From Amoebophrya sp. A120 (taxonomy: Eukaryota > Sar > Dinophyceae > Syndiniales > Amoebophryaceae), in NCBI GenBank assembly GCA_905178155.1, contig CAJINV010000002.1, forward strand, positions 10,710,709-10,774,708: 64,000 nt of DNA, read 5' to 3'. The position numbers were made by a program, and so were the translations under genes. The notes below the pieces were generated by a model. It worked only from the letters and a program-made list of their open reading frames with translations, had not been told where the DNA came from and ran no database searches. Below, piece after piece: positions 41,015-53,820 of this stretch (the first letter of the stretch is position 1; every line of letters starts with the position of its first letter).

Positions 41015-44000
41015 ATGCCTGTTCCCGACAGCAGTGTAAATTTTTACGACTCCACGGCCGCCATGATGGAAGCCAGTGGTGCGCAGGCAAGCGGGGGAAT
41101 GGTGCCTGTGGAGAGTGTCAAACGCGTTTTGGCGGAGACCATGGACAACGCGTTGCAGTTGATCTTAAACACCGCTGTGGAGCCCCAACATCGGCACCTA
41201 ACTTCAGCAACTGCTACGACGACGGTCATCGTCACTGTGAAGCCGGCAATTTGCGAAGTCGGCGGTGAAGCAGGGATGACCGGCATTCCCTGGGGCGGCG
41301 ACAGCGAGGCTTTAAATTTCGGTATTTTTCTGCTTTCCATAGTTTTCGTGTCACTCTTCTATGCGTTTCAAAATGATTCAGAACCTTACATACATTCCTG
41401 GACAAATGGACTCGTCAAATAAAAAACTTCATCAAACTCGTCTCTCTACCACTTCAACTTCAGGCACTTACCCGCGCGCCATCGCGTACACAGCTGCGCT
41501 GGTGTGGTTGTTTTGCGGGATTGCCGTTGCGGCGGACCTGTTCATGGAGTCCATCGAGGCGATCACGTCGAGCCGCAAGATGGTGACAATCGAGATCGTG
41601 GACGCCAACGGCGAGCGCCAGGCCAAGCACGTGACGCACAAGGTGTGGAACAGCACCATTGCGAACCTGACCCTGATGGCTCTGGGTTCCTCTGCGCCGG
41701 AAATTCTGCTTTCCGTCGTGGAACTGTTCGGAAACGACTTCAAGTCCGGGGAGCTCGGGCCGTCCACGATCGTTGGGTCGGCGGCCTTCAACCTGATGGT
41801 GATCATCGGCGTCTGCGTGATGAGCATCCCGGCGGGCGAGATCCGGAAGGTGGAGTCCGTGGACCCCTACTGTGTGACCGCGTTCTTCTCGGTGTTCGCC
41901 TACCTCTGGCTGATCGTGATCCTCACCATGACCAGCCCGGACGAGGTGACGCTGGCGGAGGCGGTGATCACCTTCATGTTCTTCCCGCTGCTTGCGGTTT
42001 TGGCGTACGCGGCCGACATTGGCTACGTGAAGCCGACGGTGCTGCTGCTCGCGCTGTTCGGCGACGGCCACTCCGCGGACTCCGACGAGGACTCCATTCG
42101 CACCAAGGCCGCGGAGAAGGCGGACCAGGAGGTGTTGCTGATCAAGAAGCTGATCAACGACACCGGTGTGCTGGAGGAGCTGACGGGCGAGAGCCCGGAG
42201 GACGCGGCGAACTACGTGCTGCACTTTTTCACGCGGCAGGGCCACCACTTCGAGGAGCTGAAGCCGTCGGAGATCTTCGACGTAATCGTGCAGATGCGGC
42301 TGCGGCACGACGAGGATTCGCACGTGGACCTCACCCCGCACGACCACAACGCCGCCAACGCGAGCCACCAGGAGGCGAAGTCCACCCTGAAGGGCAAGCG
42401 GCGGTCCCGCGCGGAGCTGCGGATGGAGGCGACCAAGATGCTGACCGCCAAATCGTTGAACCCGAGGACGATCCAGGCGTCGATGATGCGCGAGCGGCTG
42501 GCGTTGTCGAAGAACATCGACGTGGTCATGTCGGAGGGCGGCAAGACGCTCGTGCAGGACTTTCACAAGGCGGCCGCGGAGAAGGGCGAGAGCGTGAGCG
42601 TGATCGACAAGAGCAAGTTCGCGAACAAGACCATCATCTTCAAGCACCCGCCCACCTTCGTGCCGCACCGGCACCAGGAAACGGAGTTCCAGAAGAAGAT
42701 TTTGTTCGAGATGGGGGCCGCGACCGATTTCGTCATCGTGCCTGCGGGGCGGAGGATGAAGGTGAAGATCCCGGTCACGCGCCAGATCCACCTGGGCAGC
42801 ACGCACATGGGCGTGCCGCAGCAGAACTTCGAGGCCCAGTTGGTGTCGTCGGTGCAGGTGACCAGCGAGGCCTACGGGTACGGGGCCTGGATGAAGGAGC
42901 TGCACAAGAAGCCGGTGGAGTTCCGCAAGAACACGGACCGGTACAACGGGAAGGTGCAGATGCTGGAGGTGAAGCTGGACGGGTCGCAGTCCGTGGGCCA
43001 GTACGTCGATTTGTTCTTCGACCGGGCGCAGATTTGGGTGGACGACAACGAGCCGCTGGAGCGCCAGCCCGAGGAGGAGTGGGACGACGACAACGACGAC
43101 CGGTGGAACAGCGTTTACGATGGTGCAGCGCAGGGGGAGGGCGAGGCGCACTACGCCCTGGAGGACGGGGAGGAGGAGGAGCACAACAACTACGACGAGG
43201 AGCAGCCTGAGGGCGAGGGGGACTACGAGCAGGACGCAGGAGGAGCGCCGGAAGACTACGACGGCGCCGAGTCCGGAGAGCACCCGGAGCACGAGGTGGA
43301 GGCCGAACCGGAGTACGCCGAGGGCGCGCACGAGATGCACGCCGTCGTGGAAGTTGGGGACGTGGAGCTCGTGTCCACAAGCTCGTGGGGTTCTTCCACC
43401 AAGCACGGCGCAGCTGCTCGTGGTCACCTTCGTGGGTCAGGCGCGGCCCGGTCTAGTACTTCCCGCCACGGAAGAACGTCTACGTCGACGAACCAAAACA
43501 AGGCTCCGCGACAGAAGCAGATGCTGAAGCAGCAGTACTACTACGAGAGCAATGCGCATCGCGCGGTCGACAACAAGCACCTGCCGACGCGGGAGAGAAC
43601 CTCGCACCACATCGCGGACGACGAGGTGATTCAGCACGACATCCCCTGCCTGGCCGTGGTGAACCACCACCCGGTGTGCCGCGTGTACGTGGTTCCGGAG
43701 GAGGAGTACGCGTTCCGCAGCGGGGAGGTTTTGTTCTGCGAGGAACAGATGATCGTGCCGGGCAGCAAGCACGAGCAGGACGTGATGACCTACGCGCTGC
43801 GCGTGCACGGGAACGCGGGCAGCTGCAAGGTGAGCTACCACACGGAGAAGGGCTCGGGGCTCCCGGGAACGGACTACGAGCCGGTGGACGGCGAGACGCT
43901 GGAGTTCGAGGAGGGGGAAACGATCGTCGAGTGCAAGCTGGGCATCAAGGGCCGCCACCCGCACGACAGCACGCCCGACTACTTCTACGTGGTGATGGAC

Positions 44001-45413
44001 AAGATCGAGCTCACCTCGCGGGACTGGGAGCTGCCGTGGCCGACCTTCGACGCGGACGCGGACGGCGGCGAGGACGCGAACGTGATGACGGTGTACGTGC
44101 TGCCCGACGGCGACCCGAACCTGTGGCGCGCGGGCCACGGCATTCTGGGGATGCTGGACCACTGCTGCGACGTGGGGCAGATTCTGACCGGGAAGAACGA
44201 GTGGGCCAACCAGTTCCTGGAGGCCTTCTACGTGGGCGGCGACCCCCAGGCCGCGGAGCACGCGGACGGCGGGGCCGTCGTGCTCCACTACGTCATGCTG
44301 CCCTGGAAGCTCCTGATGGCGTTCTCGCCCCCCTCGATGCTGTTCGGGGGGTGGCTCAGCTTCGTCACGATCTTGATCATCATCGGCGTCATGACGGCCT
44401 TCGTCGCGGACGTGGCCTCGGTGTTCGGCTGCGTGGTCGGCGTGGAGGACTCGATCACCGCCATCACCTTCGTCGCGCTCGGAACCTCGGTGCCGGACCT
44501 GTTCGCCTCTATGTCCGCCGCCAAGGAACAGGAGAACGCGGATGACGCGGTCGGCAACGTGACCGGCTCCAATTCCGTCAACGTCTTCCTGGGGCTGGGG
44601 CTCCCGATGCTGATCGGTGCGATCTACCACGAGTACCTCAAAGATCTCACGGGATACGCAGAGCTGGGCGCGGATAACAAAGCAACCGGTGTTGTGGACT
44701 ACTCCAGGAACCCGGATGGGTCTGCGAGAACGACCGTCTTTGACAAGCAGGACGGCCTGGACGTGCTTCAGTACCCGGCCGGGGCGCTGACCTTTTCCGT
44801 GATGACCTTCACCATCACCGCGATTCTATCGCTGTACCACCTGTACCAGCGGCGCTGCCAGTACGGCGGCGAGCTCGGCGGCCCGAAGGCGGCCCAGATC
44901 AGCAGCGGCACCTACCTGATCAGTCTCTGGGCGTTCTACATCGGGCTGTCCATCTGGCGCGTCAAGAACGGGGACGAGACCAAAACGTGGGAGGAAGTCG
45001 TCGCGTTCCCCCTGGGCTTCGTGCACCTCGCGATTCTGTTGTTTCTCGTGAACACGACCGTGGCCTGTTTCGCCGACACCTCCGAGGCGGACGACGCGAA
45101 AGAGGTGGCCAACGTGGACGAGGGGAAGCGGCACGCGCTGCTGCTCGCCGCCAAGGCGCACGAGCGGCGGAAGGCCGACCGGAAGATGAACAAGATTATG
45201 GAGCTGCTGGGAGGCAGCGCGGAGGACCAGGAGTCGCTGTCCAACTACAGCCAGAAACCGGTCCCGAAGCCCCGGAAGAAGGAGAGCAAGGACACGTCCC
45301 CACCGAAGCGCATCAGCACGCAGCCCACGTTCACCAAGAAAAACGCGACCAGTAAGACACAACTGATGACGAAAACAGCCAAGCAGACAAAGAAAAAAGC
45401 AAGGGAAGAATAA
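41015..45413 (+). CDS. Na+/Ca2+ exchanger (NCX-type) with Calx-beta domain
   Basis: Exons 41015-41321 and 41464-45413, with a 142-nt GT-AG intron, sum to 4257 nt: 1418 aa plus TAA. The first exchanger half has DLFMESIEAITSSRKMV and the alpha-1 repeat LMALGSSAPEILLSVVE, the ion-binding site of the CaCA superfamily. The second half has alpha-2, VALGTSVPDLFASMSAA followed by GNVTGSNSVNVFLGLGLPML. Between them is a cytosolic loop of about 850 residues, far longer than in animal NCX1. It contains a long Glu/Asp-rich stretch (43130-43330) and a Calx-beta domain (YHTEKGSGLPGTDYEPVDG then ETLEFEEGETIVECKLGIKG), which in NCX binds regulatory Ca2+. A basic tail ends the protein. It should exchange Na+ for Ca2+ across a membrane. 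The N-terminal CEVGGEAGMTGIPWG echoes the NCX extracellular start. No introner interrupts this gene. Confidence 0.92.
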
Positions 45414-45856
45414 CTGAGAAGTTGTTCTTGATGACACGGACGCGGCACGCTAGCAGTAAATTCACATACTAGAATTAACTAGACCTATTTTTTTCATATG
45501 CATTTACTTGTTTTTCTATTTCTGTTTGCTCACCTTAAGAAGCGCACTCGCAATTCTATTTCTGTTTGCACACATTCATTTTTTTTCTACCTAGAGTAGT
45601 AGGTCTTTTTGTTTTTCCGAGTACTAGTACATTAGATGATAGTTTATCAAAAGTTTACGAACAAGTTTCAACCTCATACGCGCTCCCTTCCCAAAGGGGC
45701 GTTCTTTTCAGCTCCTAAAGTAAACAGTAATTTTGCAGTTTTATCAAAAGAACTACCCGCAGTTTCAAAGTTACCGTCTCTCGAGACAAGGAGGAAATTA
45801 GAAAAAAATCACTTGATAGTTTCTACGACCCAATTTTCATATGTCAATCTTTTTTT
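45414..45856. other. Intergenic, T-rich, nothing recognised
   Basis: About 440 bases downstream of the exchanger, with poly-T tracts. It leads into the truncated LINE-like fragment. Confidence 0.5.
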
Positions 45857-47359
45857 TTGGTCAGCTCCTTGGTGCGTAGCCGCTTGACCTATGGCGCTGC
45901 TGCGAGGAGCTTCATGAACGACGAGTACAGTGAGTTGGAAGTTTGTGAAAACAAAATCCTGCGCTGCCTCAATGGCACAAATAAGCCACTCATGATGTTG
46001 ATGGGGGTAACAATGCCGAACCTGCGCAAGCAGATACAGCTTCCCCCCCTTCGCTCGGAGATTCTGTTCCAAAAAGCGTCGCACTTTGGGCATTTGATGC
46101 GCTCCCCCGCATCGAATCCAGCAAGAAAGGCGCTGCTGGGGCGATTTTTTCCAAAGAAAAGGAGTGATGGGGCGGGCGAGTGGTTCATGGTGGGCGCCAA
46201 ACAGCACGAAGCCACCAAGACGAAGAGACGGGAAGTTTTGGAGGAGGTTCTGACGCATTTGACGGAGGATTGTGGTATTCTTCACGACGACATTCTTCTG
46301 GTCTGCAGGGACAAGCAGCTTTACTACCGAGCAACGAGGGGCGTCTTTGTCCGGGAGTGTTTGAGGGATTGGTTTGGCAATGGGCACCTTGAAGACAATG
46401 AAGTAGAGGAGAGGGAGAAAATGCGGCTTCACCTCGAGACGAAGTACGGAATTCGACCGGGTGATAGTTTGAGAAACAGCGCGGAGCCGAGAAGCGGAGC
46501 AAGATGTGGAATTTGTAGCAAGTTCATCAACGGTGGTTATTGGAGGCATTGGAGGGAGGAGCATGGTGCAGTAGGTGCCCTGGATGACGACTGGCACTGC
46601 AGGGAGATTGAAACTAGAGGAGAAACGATTGACGCCGAACTTCGGAAGGAGCGCGAAACGCGGAAGAATAGAATCCTACAGCAGCATGGTGACACACTTC
46701 ACGAAAGGTCTACAGGGGTTTACTGGTGTGCGATTTGCAAAAAAGACTTCTCTGCGCCGATTGAAGCCATGCAGCAGCATATGTTAAAGCATGACGAAGG
46801 ACGCTTTGTAAAAATCGCCCAAGACCAGTCGTGGAAGTGGCACCCAGCTGAGGAATTCTACAACGAAAGAAGCCAGACGCAGAGTTTCCAAAACCAAGCC
46901 GGGAGGTTCAAAAAGATGATGGTGGTGCCGCCGCCAGACATGCGCTGCGAAGGCATGAAGATCTTCTGCAGAACTTGCGACACCTGGTCCACCGACTGGA
47001 ACACACGACTAACGTATGCGGAAAAGTGCGGTAGGGTCCGCAGAATGGAGAATCACGAGGAGTCCTGCGCTAAGCAGCCTAAAACAAAGCAGCGAAAAAT
47101 CGACAACAGTGCTTCCACTTCTTCCTCCTCTTCCTCCTCTTCATCTATGATACAGCACCGGGAACCCAGCAACCAACCCGCAGATGGAGATGACGTGATG
47201 AGCGGATCCAGGGGAGCAGAGGAGGATTTTTTACGAAAAGTTAAACTGGAACCGCGTGCCAAGTCAGAGGCTGGAGTTAAGAAGCAGGGGGGAAGAGGTG
47301 ATGTTGATAGTGAGGTGTGGCAAGAGGCAGCAATCTTATCAAATCTGAACAAGAAGTAG
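45857..47359 (+). mobile_element. 5'-truncated LINE-like fragment: end of reverse transcriptase plus zinc fingers
   Basis: The open frame starts abruptly after a T-rich run and encodes SSLVRSRLTYGAAARSFM, CENKILRCLNGTNK, MGVTMPNLRKQIQL and FGHLMRSPASNPARKALLG. This is the pattern seen at the C-terminal end of non-LTR reverse transcriptases (thumb region and the 'lGHv.R' block). The catalytic RT core is missing, so the copy is 5'-truncated, as is usual for LINEs. Downstream are three Cys/His clusters: CGICSKFINGGYWRHWREEH, CAICKKDFSAPIEAMQQHMLKH-type and CRTCDTW with a later HEESC. A Ser-rich segment and TAG end it. Copies with C-terminal zinc fingers are known in several LINE clades. The clade cannot be set from this piece. 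Confidence 0.65.
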
Positions 47360-47411
47360 AAGAAAGCAAGCACATCTCAGAATGAAAACAGTTTTTGAAG
47401 GTATAGTAAAC

Positions 47412-47635
47412 TGTTAGAACACTAATACCACCATGTAGGGCGGTGTACACCCTACAGCACTAGTATCCACGTAACTGTTGCATTCGGGGAAAGGAACAAG
47501 CTCATCATCATCATCATTTCGTCATCGCTCTGTACCATCGCTCTTCGCTCATGATGTGATTTCAGATCGTGGATTTCGAGTGGGATTTGCATCGTGTCAT
47601 GAGATCTACATGGTAATTTGATCTGCATGCCTACA
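47412..47635 (-). repeat. 3' long terminal repeat of the Copia element
   Basis: Begins TGTTAGAACAC and ends GCATGCCTACA on the + strand. Matches the repeat at 53596-53820; the match is almost perfect from GTTGCATTCGGGG to the end. Left flank TAAAC. Confidence 0.93.
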
Positions 47636-48030
47636 TTCCCCCTCATGACTATTCACTTGCCTACATTCCCCCTAGTGACAGGATGGAACGATATTGGAGT
47701 AGTGGATAGTCACAGAAGTATAGAACACAGGTATTGCAAAATCCTAGAAATAGACACTGTGATGCGCAAATCCACTGAATCCCGATGCTATGATGATGGT
47801 TCGCTCCAAATGCAAGCATAGATCTAGCGTCTTTGGCTCAACACGACGAGACTGCAAAAATCTCTCATGGCTACGGCACAAAGAAAAACCACGAAACTGA
47901 TGAAAAACCTCCCCCCCTCAGAAACTTGTGGAAGTTTCGGGCGCGGATGAAGGAAAATCAGACGGGCACTAGAATCCTACACAATTCCGCAGGCATGTGT
48001 AGCCTTCGAGTGTGACACGCGGAAGATGGA

Positions 48031-51000
48031 CTACGATTCGAAAATCGAAGCGGCGTAGACAGCCGGAAGACCTATCTTGCTATCATCTAAGTCAATAGAC
48101 GGGTGGGCGCACGCGTGGAAACACAGCAAAGGACTTCCCATTGGTTTGGTCAAGGGATCAGCCTTGTTCACGCCGGTGGGTACGTGCGCGATGTTTTCGA
48201 CGTGATCCTTGACTTCATGAAAACGGAGCAAGAAGTGTTTCGTCTTCTTGGTTGGTAACTCCGAGCGCGCAACTTCGATTGCAGATTTGTTGTCCACAAA
48301 GAGAATACCGGGCAGAGACTGACTTTCATCGAGCCACTCCAGATACCCCTGGGCCTGCGATAGCTTCAACGTGTCGAAGAGGGCAATGCACTCGCTCTCG
48401 CATGTTGAGTATGCACGAAGCGTCTGGCGCTTGCTAGACCAAGCGATAGGCATGCCCCTGAAAAAGAGAACGCTTCCACTGCTGCTGCGGAGGGTGACGG
48501 AACACCCAGCAAAATCTGCGTCACTGAATCCCACAAAGTCCGGGAGGGACTGTTTGGAGTTCTGCTCTTCAAGCACTTCGGTATATTGCTTGCGAAATTC
48601 TCGCTCCCGTTCCGGTGTGTACTCTAGAACGACATGAGAAGTCTGCAGCAAGTACCTGACTACGCGCTTTGCCGCTGTCACGACAGAAGCTGTAGGCTTG
48701 ACTTGGGCTCGAGCGACCCTGTTCACTGCGAACATGCAATCTGGGCGGGCCATGGTTGCAATATACTGCAGCCCTCCGATGAGGCTACGCAGCGGGTAAT
48801 CCGGCAGCGGCTTTCCTTCATCAAAGTCGGTGTAAACGCACGGCGTGGAAAGTGGCTTCCCAGCATCGATTTTGAACTTTTCCGCGAGCTTCTTGATGGC
48901 TTTCTCCAAATCAAGACGCAAGGTCTTCCGTTGCCGATCGTAACGCATACGAACGCCAAGGATATCCCGAACATCGAAAGAGCCTTCTTTCTCTGCGGGG
49001 ATAAGTTTGCCTTCGAACTTACCAAGGATACGGGCGCAGGCAGCGGACACCTCGTCGAAATTCTCGCCCGAGATGAGAGAGTCATCAACGTAGATGGCCA
49101 GCGTCAGCCCATTCTTCTTGAATAGTCCGGGTTCCTGGGGGCAGCGTTTCCAGCCGTCTTCCAGAAGATACGCGGCATACGTATCATACCACTTGCGTGG
49201 CGCGATTTTGAGTCCGTATAAGGATTTCAAAAGTCTGACTTTGTCGCCACGGGGATCCGTGCGCCAGTGTTTGGGTAAGCGAACAAAGACTCTATCCGAT
49301 TCGTCTAAGGCAGAACGGATGAACGCATTCGAGATGTCGAATTGTTCAACGAACTTAGCCGAAGCGGCGGCATCAACCAAAAGGGTGCGGGTCGCGGCAT
49401 GGGAAACGGTCGGGGAGAACACTTCGGCGCGCATGACTTTCGTCTGGCGGTTTCCGAGTGCAACAAGGCGGGCCTTGAATCTTCCGCACCGTTTGCGAGT
49501 GTAAATCACAACGGCCGGGATGATCTCGTCGTCCTTACCGAATTCGCCATCTTGTAACGGCCTCCAGCACTTAAGTGCTTCTAGCTGTGTACGCTCTAGC
49601 GTATCAGCTTCCAGCCATTTGGCGGCGTCTGGTCCTGTAAACGCCTCCACCCTGGTGACTTGTACTGTCCAACAAATCGCCTCGCCATCCTTCTCTTGAT
49701 CAAAAACTCGAGAAGCAACAAACGCACTAGCGACTTCATTTTCAAGAATTGCTTTTGCGCCATTGCCCTGGGGCTGATCTCGAAGGGGCTGCACAAGGTC
49801 CGAAGCAGTTGGCTGCTTGGGATTCCGACCGGGCTTAAGCCAGTGGGGACATTGTGCGCGAGTAAGACCATTGGGCCGTCCGCGACGGTTTCTTTTCTTG
49901 ATGGTGACGCCGTCTTTTTCCACTAACGTGTAGGGGTTGAGGTCGTCAACGATCAAATTTGAAACGTCCGGCGGCGCTACCTGGGGCGCAACATGTGGGG
50001 CGACAGGAGCTGAGTTTCCTCATTCCTGCGCGGGACCATCTGCGGGCGCCGCACCACGGCCGTCGCCGTCGGTGGGACTTCCGGCAGACTCGTTTTCTTT
50101 GTCTCCGCCCTGGGCCGTTTCCGGCGCCGGGGGGGGCGACTCCGTTTTTCTCCGTTTCAGAGCCGGTTCTTCAACCCCCTCAGAAGTTTGCTTCCAACGC
50201 TTTTCGACTTCCTCAAGCGCGGCGCGAAGGCGATCGGAATCGCTTCTCACTGCTCCAGCGGAATCGTCGGCGTTTGGGGCTTGCCTCTGCGACGGTTCTT
50301 TATCCGGTTTCCGAAGGGCGTTGACGTTGGGCACTAACGTGTCCTCGTCGAACTTGACCGACCGAGATTCGACTGTCGTCCATCTCTGGCCGCTCTTTGC
50401 GCGTGCATCATGGTGGAAAACACCTACCACGTACGAGCTTGACTCCCTGGAGTATCCGAGGAAGATTCCCTTTTCATAGCGGTCAACCAACTTCGTGCTC
50501 TCGGCTTTGTCGCTTGGAATGTGCTTGCGAACGTACGCAACGCACCCAAAGCGGCGAAGGTGTTTGACATCGGCCTGACGACCAAAACGCTTGTAGAAAG
50601 GGGCGGGGAACTTGGTTTTCCGCTGCACTCGGTTCTTGACATACGCAACGTAGCGCGCACACCAATCCCAGAGCCGGGGATCTACTCCTTGAAGGCTGGC
50701 CCGAAGACCGTCCCCAAGGGTTCTGTGCCAGCGCTCCACGTTCCCATTGCCTTGCGGCTCTCGTGGAACGCTGTGGCCAGCGACGCAATTGATTTCCCGA
50801 CAGGCTTCTTTCCATGGTCCTTCCATGCCTTTGAGCACGGGCTCATTGTCACAACGAGCGACCTTGGGGACCCCGACCTGTGTCGCAAAGTCCCGAAGGA
50901 CCTTGCCACATTGCGCTTTGTCTGTAATGCCCCAAGGTTCGAGCCAGTCTGTGGCTGAGTCCCGGAGCGTAATGCAGATTGTGTTCCCATCCATGGAAGC

Positions 51001-53460
51001 GGGTAATCCTCCGGAGAAGAAATCCGTCTCAACTTGGTCCATCCACTCCTTGTGGAGATAGGTCGCGGGGCGGACCTTTCGATGCTGTTGAGAACCATAG
51101 GACTTAGAAACAGCGCAGTCAGGGCAATGAACCTTGATGCCTTGAACTCCTAAATGCCCAAGCCTTTGGTGTAACCGCAAGGCGGAGCAGGAGTTCTGGT
51201 TTCCAATCACGTTCGCCAACGCCTCGCCTTCCAAGAGGTAGAAACCCACGCAAGGAAGCTTTTGACGTATTTTGACCGTGTGACGATAGCCCGAAGCGTC
51301 CTGGATCCATCGTTCTTCTTTCGCGTGGTAGTACGATCCACCATCCTGCGCCATCGTTTCGACAGAAAGCAGGCAAACCTGCAACGCAGGGTGGTACAAC
51401 GCAACCCGGGCACCCAAGTTATTGGGCTTAAGAATTCCGATTTTCGCAGGCTCAGAGCATTCGCCGTCAGCTGTTGCGAGACTCACGGTTTCTCCGGTAA
51501 AGCTCTCAAACATTGACTCATGCGGGAACATGTGGTGCGTAGCACCACTGTCCGTGATGACTTTCAAAACTCGAAGTCCATCCTTGGCTTTCGGCTGCTG
51601 CACGAAGTGCGCGCGCGCGTGCCTGGAGGAGTTAAGGACGTTCGGAAGACTCGTATACGCGGCACAACCGGCGGCATACGAGGGAAGTCGTAGCAACCTC
51701 CTGGAATTCAATTTCTTGAAAGAATTCCGGGGGAGTGAGATTCCGAATTTCTTCAAAATCTTGGGGGGGCAGGGACCGAAAAGATTCCAGATTTGCATCG
51801 CAGCTCTCACAAGACACGATGTAAATCGGTAGATTGGACTTCCAATCACGAGGGTGGGGCAGTTCAAAAACGTAAAACACACAAACACGAAGAACCACAA
51901 AACCGACAGAAGCAGAGCGAGCAGAACACTGGCCAAGTAAAAATTGACTGTTTTTAGGTGCGGAGAACGCACACCGAGCGGAGCACGCTCGCAGTATCCC
52001 TGGTTCACACTGTTCTTGTTTTGCTGTGGTTGACGCGTTTCGTAGAACTTTCGAACTTGTTCCGCCTTTTCTCCTGCAAGAGTGTAAGGCAACTCGACCG
52101 CCTTTCTCGCATAGTTCTCATCGGTGGCCATCCGATGCTCGTGCTCGCGCACAAACATGGGCAGGGTATCCGACAAGCCCCAAGGCGTGTTTTTCTTCTT
52201 TCCCACCGTGACGCCGTTGGTGATCCCATTCAGCTCCGGAAGCTGGACGGGGGCGGTCGCGGTCTTCTTTTCGGCGGTGTGGACGACAACAGCGGCGGCG
52301 CTGTTGGTGTTTGCCTTCTTGGTGTTGCTCGCGGTCGTCTGCTCCTGGGATTCCGAGGAGGAGAGCAGGGAGGCAACAGAAGACAAAGAACCCGACCGGG
52401 CGCGCGGGCGCTTGTTGGTGGTTTCGTCCTCGGCGGTGACCTGCAGCGGGAAAACGCGCGCGCAGTTCGCTCCTGCCTTCTTGTTCTTACCGGTGCCGGG
52501 CGGGGTTCCGCTCGCGGTCTTCTTCGCGTCGGCGGCCTTCTTCTTGCGGCACTCGCTCACGTCGTGGCCCTTGTGCCGGCAAAATTGGCAGCGCTTAGCC
52601 TTCTGGGTGTCCTCCGGCTTCTGCGTTTTGCCTTTGCCTTTGTTGGCGATCGCCTTAACGCTTGCCAACTCCTTCCGCAATTTTTCCTGGCTCTTCTCCA
52701 AGGCGACAACCTTGGCGCTGTTGGCCTTGCTGTCTTCGGTCTTGGTTTCGCCGGCAACGCGCTGGAACTCGCGGAGGGTGGTGGTGATGCGATCGGCGTC
52801 GGTCACCTCGTTGGCCATGAGCGTGGCAACGGTCGGGGCGAAGTTGTCGGGAAGTCCGGACAAAATGCAGCCGGCTAAGAACTCAGGCAGCAAAATTTTT
52901 CCGCCAAGCTTCTCGCGGAAGACAGCGCGCACGCGGTTAGCGTATTCGTCCGCAAACTCGCCGGGGTTCATCCGCATGCGGATAAGTTCCACGACAGCAG
53001 CGAAGCGGGTGGCCATCTTCTGACTGGCGTACTTATTTTCGAGCGCCCAAACCATGCGAAGCAGGTGCGTAGGCTGCGGGCCGGTGATCGCGCGCAAAAT
53101 TTGGTGGGGGTCCGGTCCACAACTTTGCGAAATCATGGCGGCGAGCGGTTTCGCGGTCCAGCTGTTCCAACTGGGAGCGGTTTCGATTTTCGCCAAGGCG
53201 GTCGGGATATCCGTGCCGCTAGCGATATCCTTCCGGTAATCCGCATAAAGTTCGGCCCAATCCTTCCAGGCTGTACCAGCTCCCGAGGACGGGGCGGAGG
53301 AAGAAGAGGAGGCGCCGACGGCGGTGGAGGTCGGGGGCGGGTTGCGCGGGTACCCTTCCAAGATGCGGAAGAGGTCAAAACTCCAGCGCGCCCAATCTTC
53401 CGCCGCCTCCAACTTCGTGGCCATCTTCGGCGGGGGATCCTTCTCGTTGCCGGTGGCCAT
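48031..53460 (-). CDS. Copia Gag-Pol polyprotein interrupted by one in-frame TGA
   Basis: From ATG at 53460 the - strand frame runs to TAG at 48031-48033 with a single in-frame TGA at 50022-50020. Order: Gag; zinc knuckle CQFCRHKGHDVSEC (CX2CX4HX4C); aspartic protease DSGATHHMF; integrase HHCC zinc site (HQRLGHLGVQG then CPDCAVS) and core; then the TGA in the integrase-RT linker; reverse transcriptase DISNAFIRSALDE with the YVDD catalytic box; and RNase H SDADFAGC. The frame is identical on both sides of the TGA, so either a single nonsense mutation has struck an otherwise open copy or the codon is read through. An unusual hydrophobic run (LASVLLALLLSVLWFFVFVC) lies between Gag and protease and may be an unspliced intron-like insert. 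A TTG precedes the ATG by 33 bases; I use the ATG. Confidence 0.88.
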
Positions 53461-53595
53461 GTTTGTGGTTCCTAGTTTTTCGAAATTTTTCAAAGTCTAA
53501 AACTAGGCGCGTCCAAGTGTAAAACTCAAGGGGATAAACAAAAAAATTATAACTAAACCCGGGGGGTTTAGCTCTCTAAGCACAGGGCTCAAGAT

Positions 53596-53820
53596 TGTTA
53601 GAACACTAAAACTACCACGTAGGCCGGTAGACAACCTACAAGTTCTAGCATCCACGTTACTGTTGCATTCGGGGAAAGGAACAAGTTCATCATCATCATC
53701 ATTTCGTCATCGCTCTGTACCATCGCTCTTCGCTCATGATGTGATTTCAGATCGTGGATTTCGAGTGGGATTTGCATCGTGTCATGAGATCTACATGGTA
53801 ATTTGATCTGCATGCCTACA
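53596..53820 (-). repeat. 5' long terminal repeat of the Copia element
   Basis: The partner of 47412-47635, followed on the + strand by the TAAAC duplicate. Contains (ATC)n near its middle. On the - strand the body of the element starts after 53596 with ATCTTGAGCCCTGTGC, where a primer-binding site would lie; I cannot assign the tRNA. Confidence 0.93.

Noticed and set aside
41460-43427. Long minus-strand frame opposite the exchanger gene
   Set aside because: A Leu/Val/Arg/His-rich mirror of GC-rich coding sequence; the + strand is clearly the exchanger.
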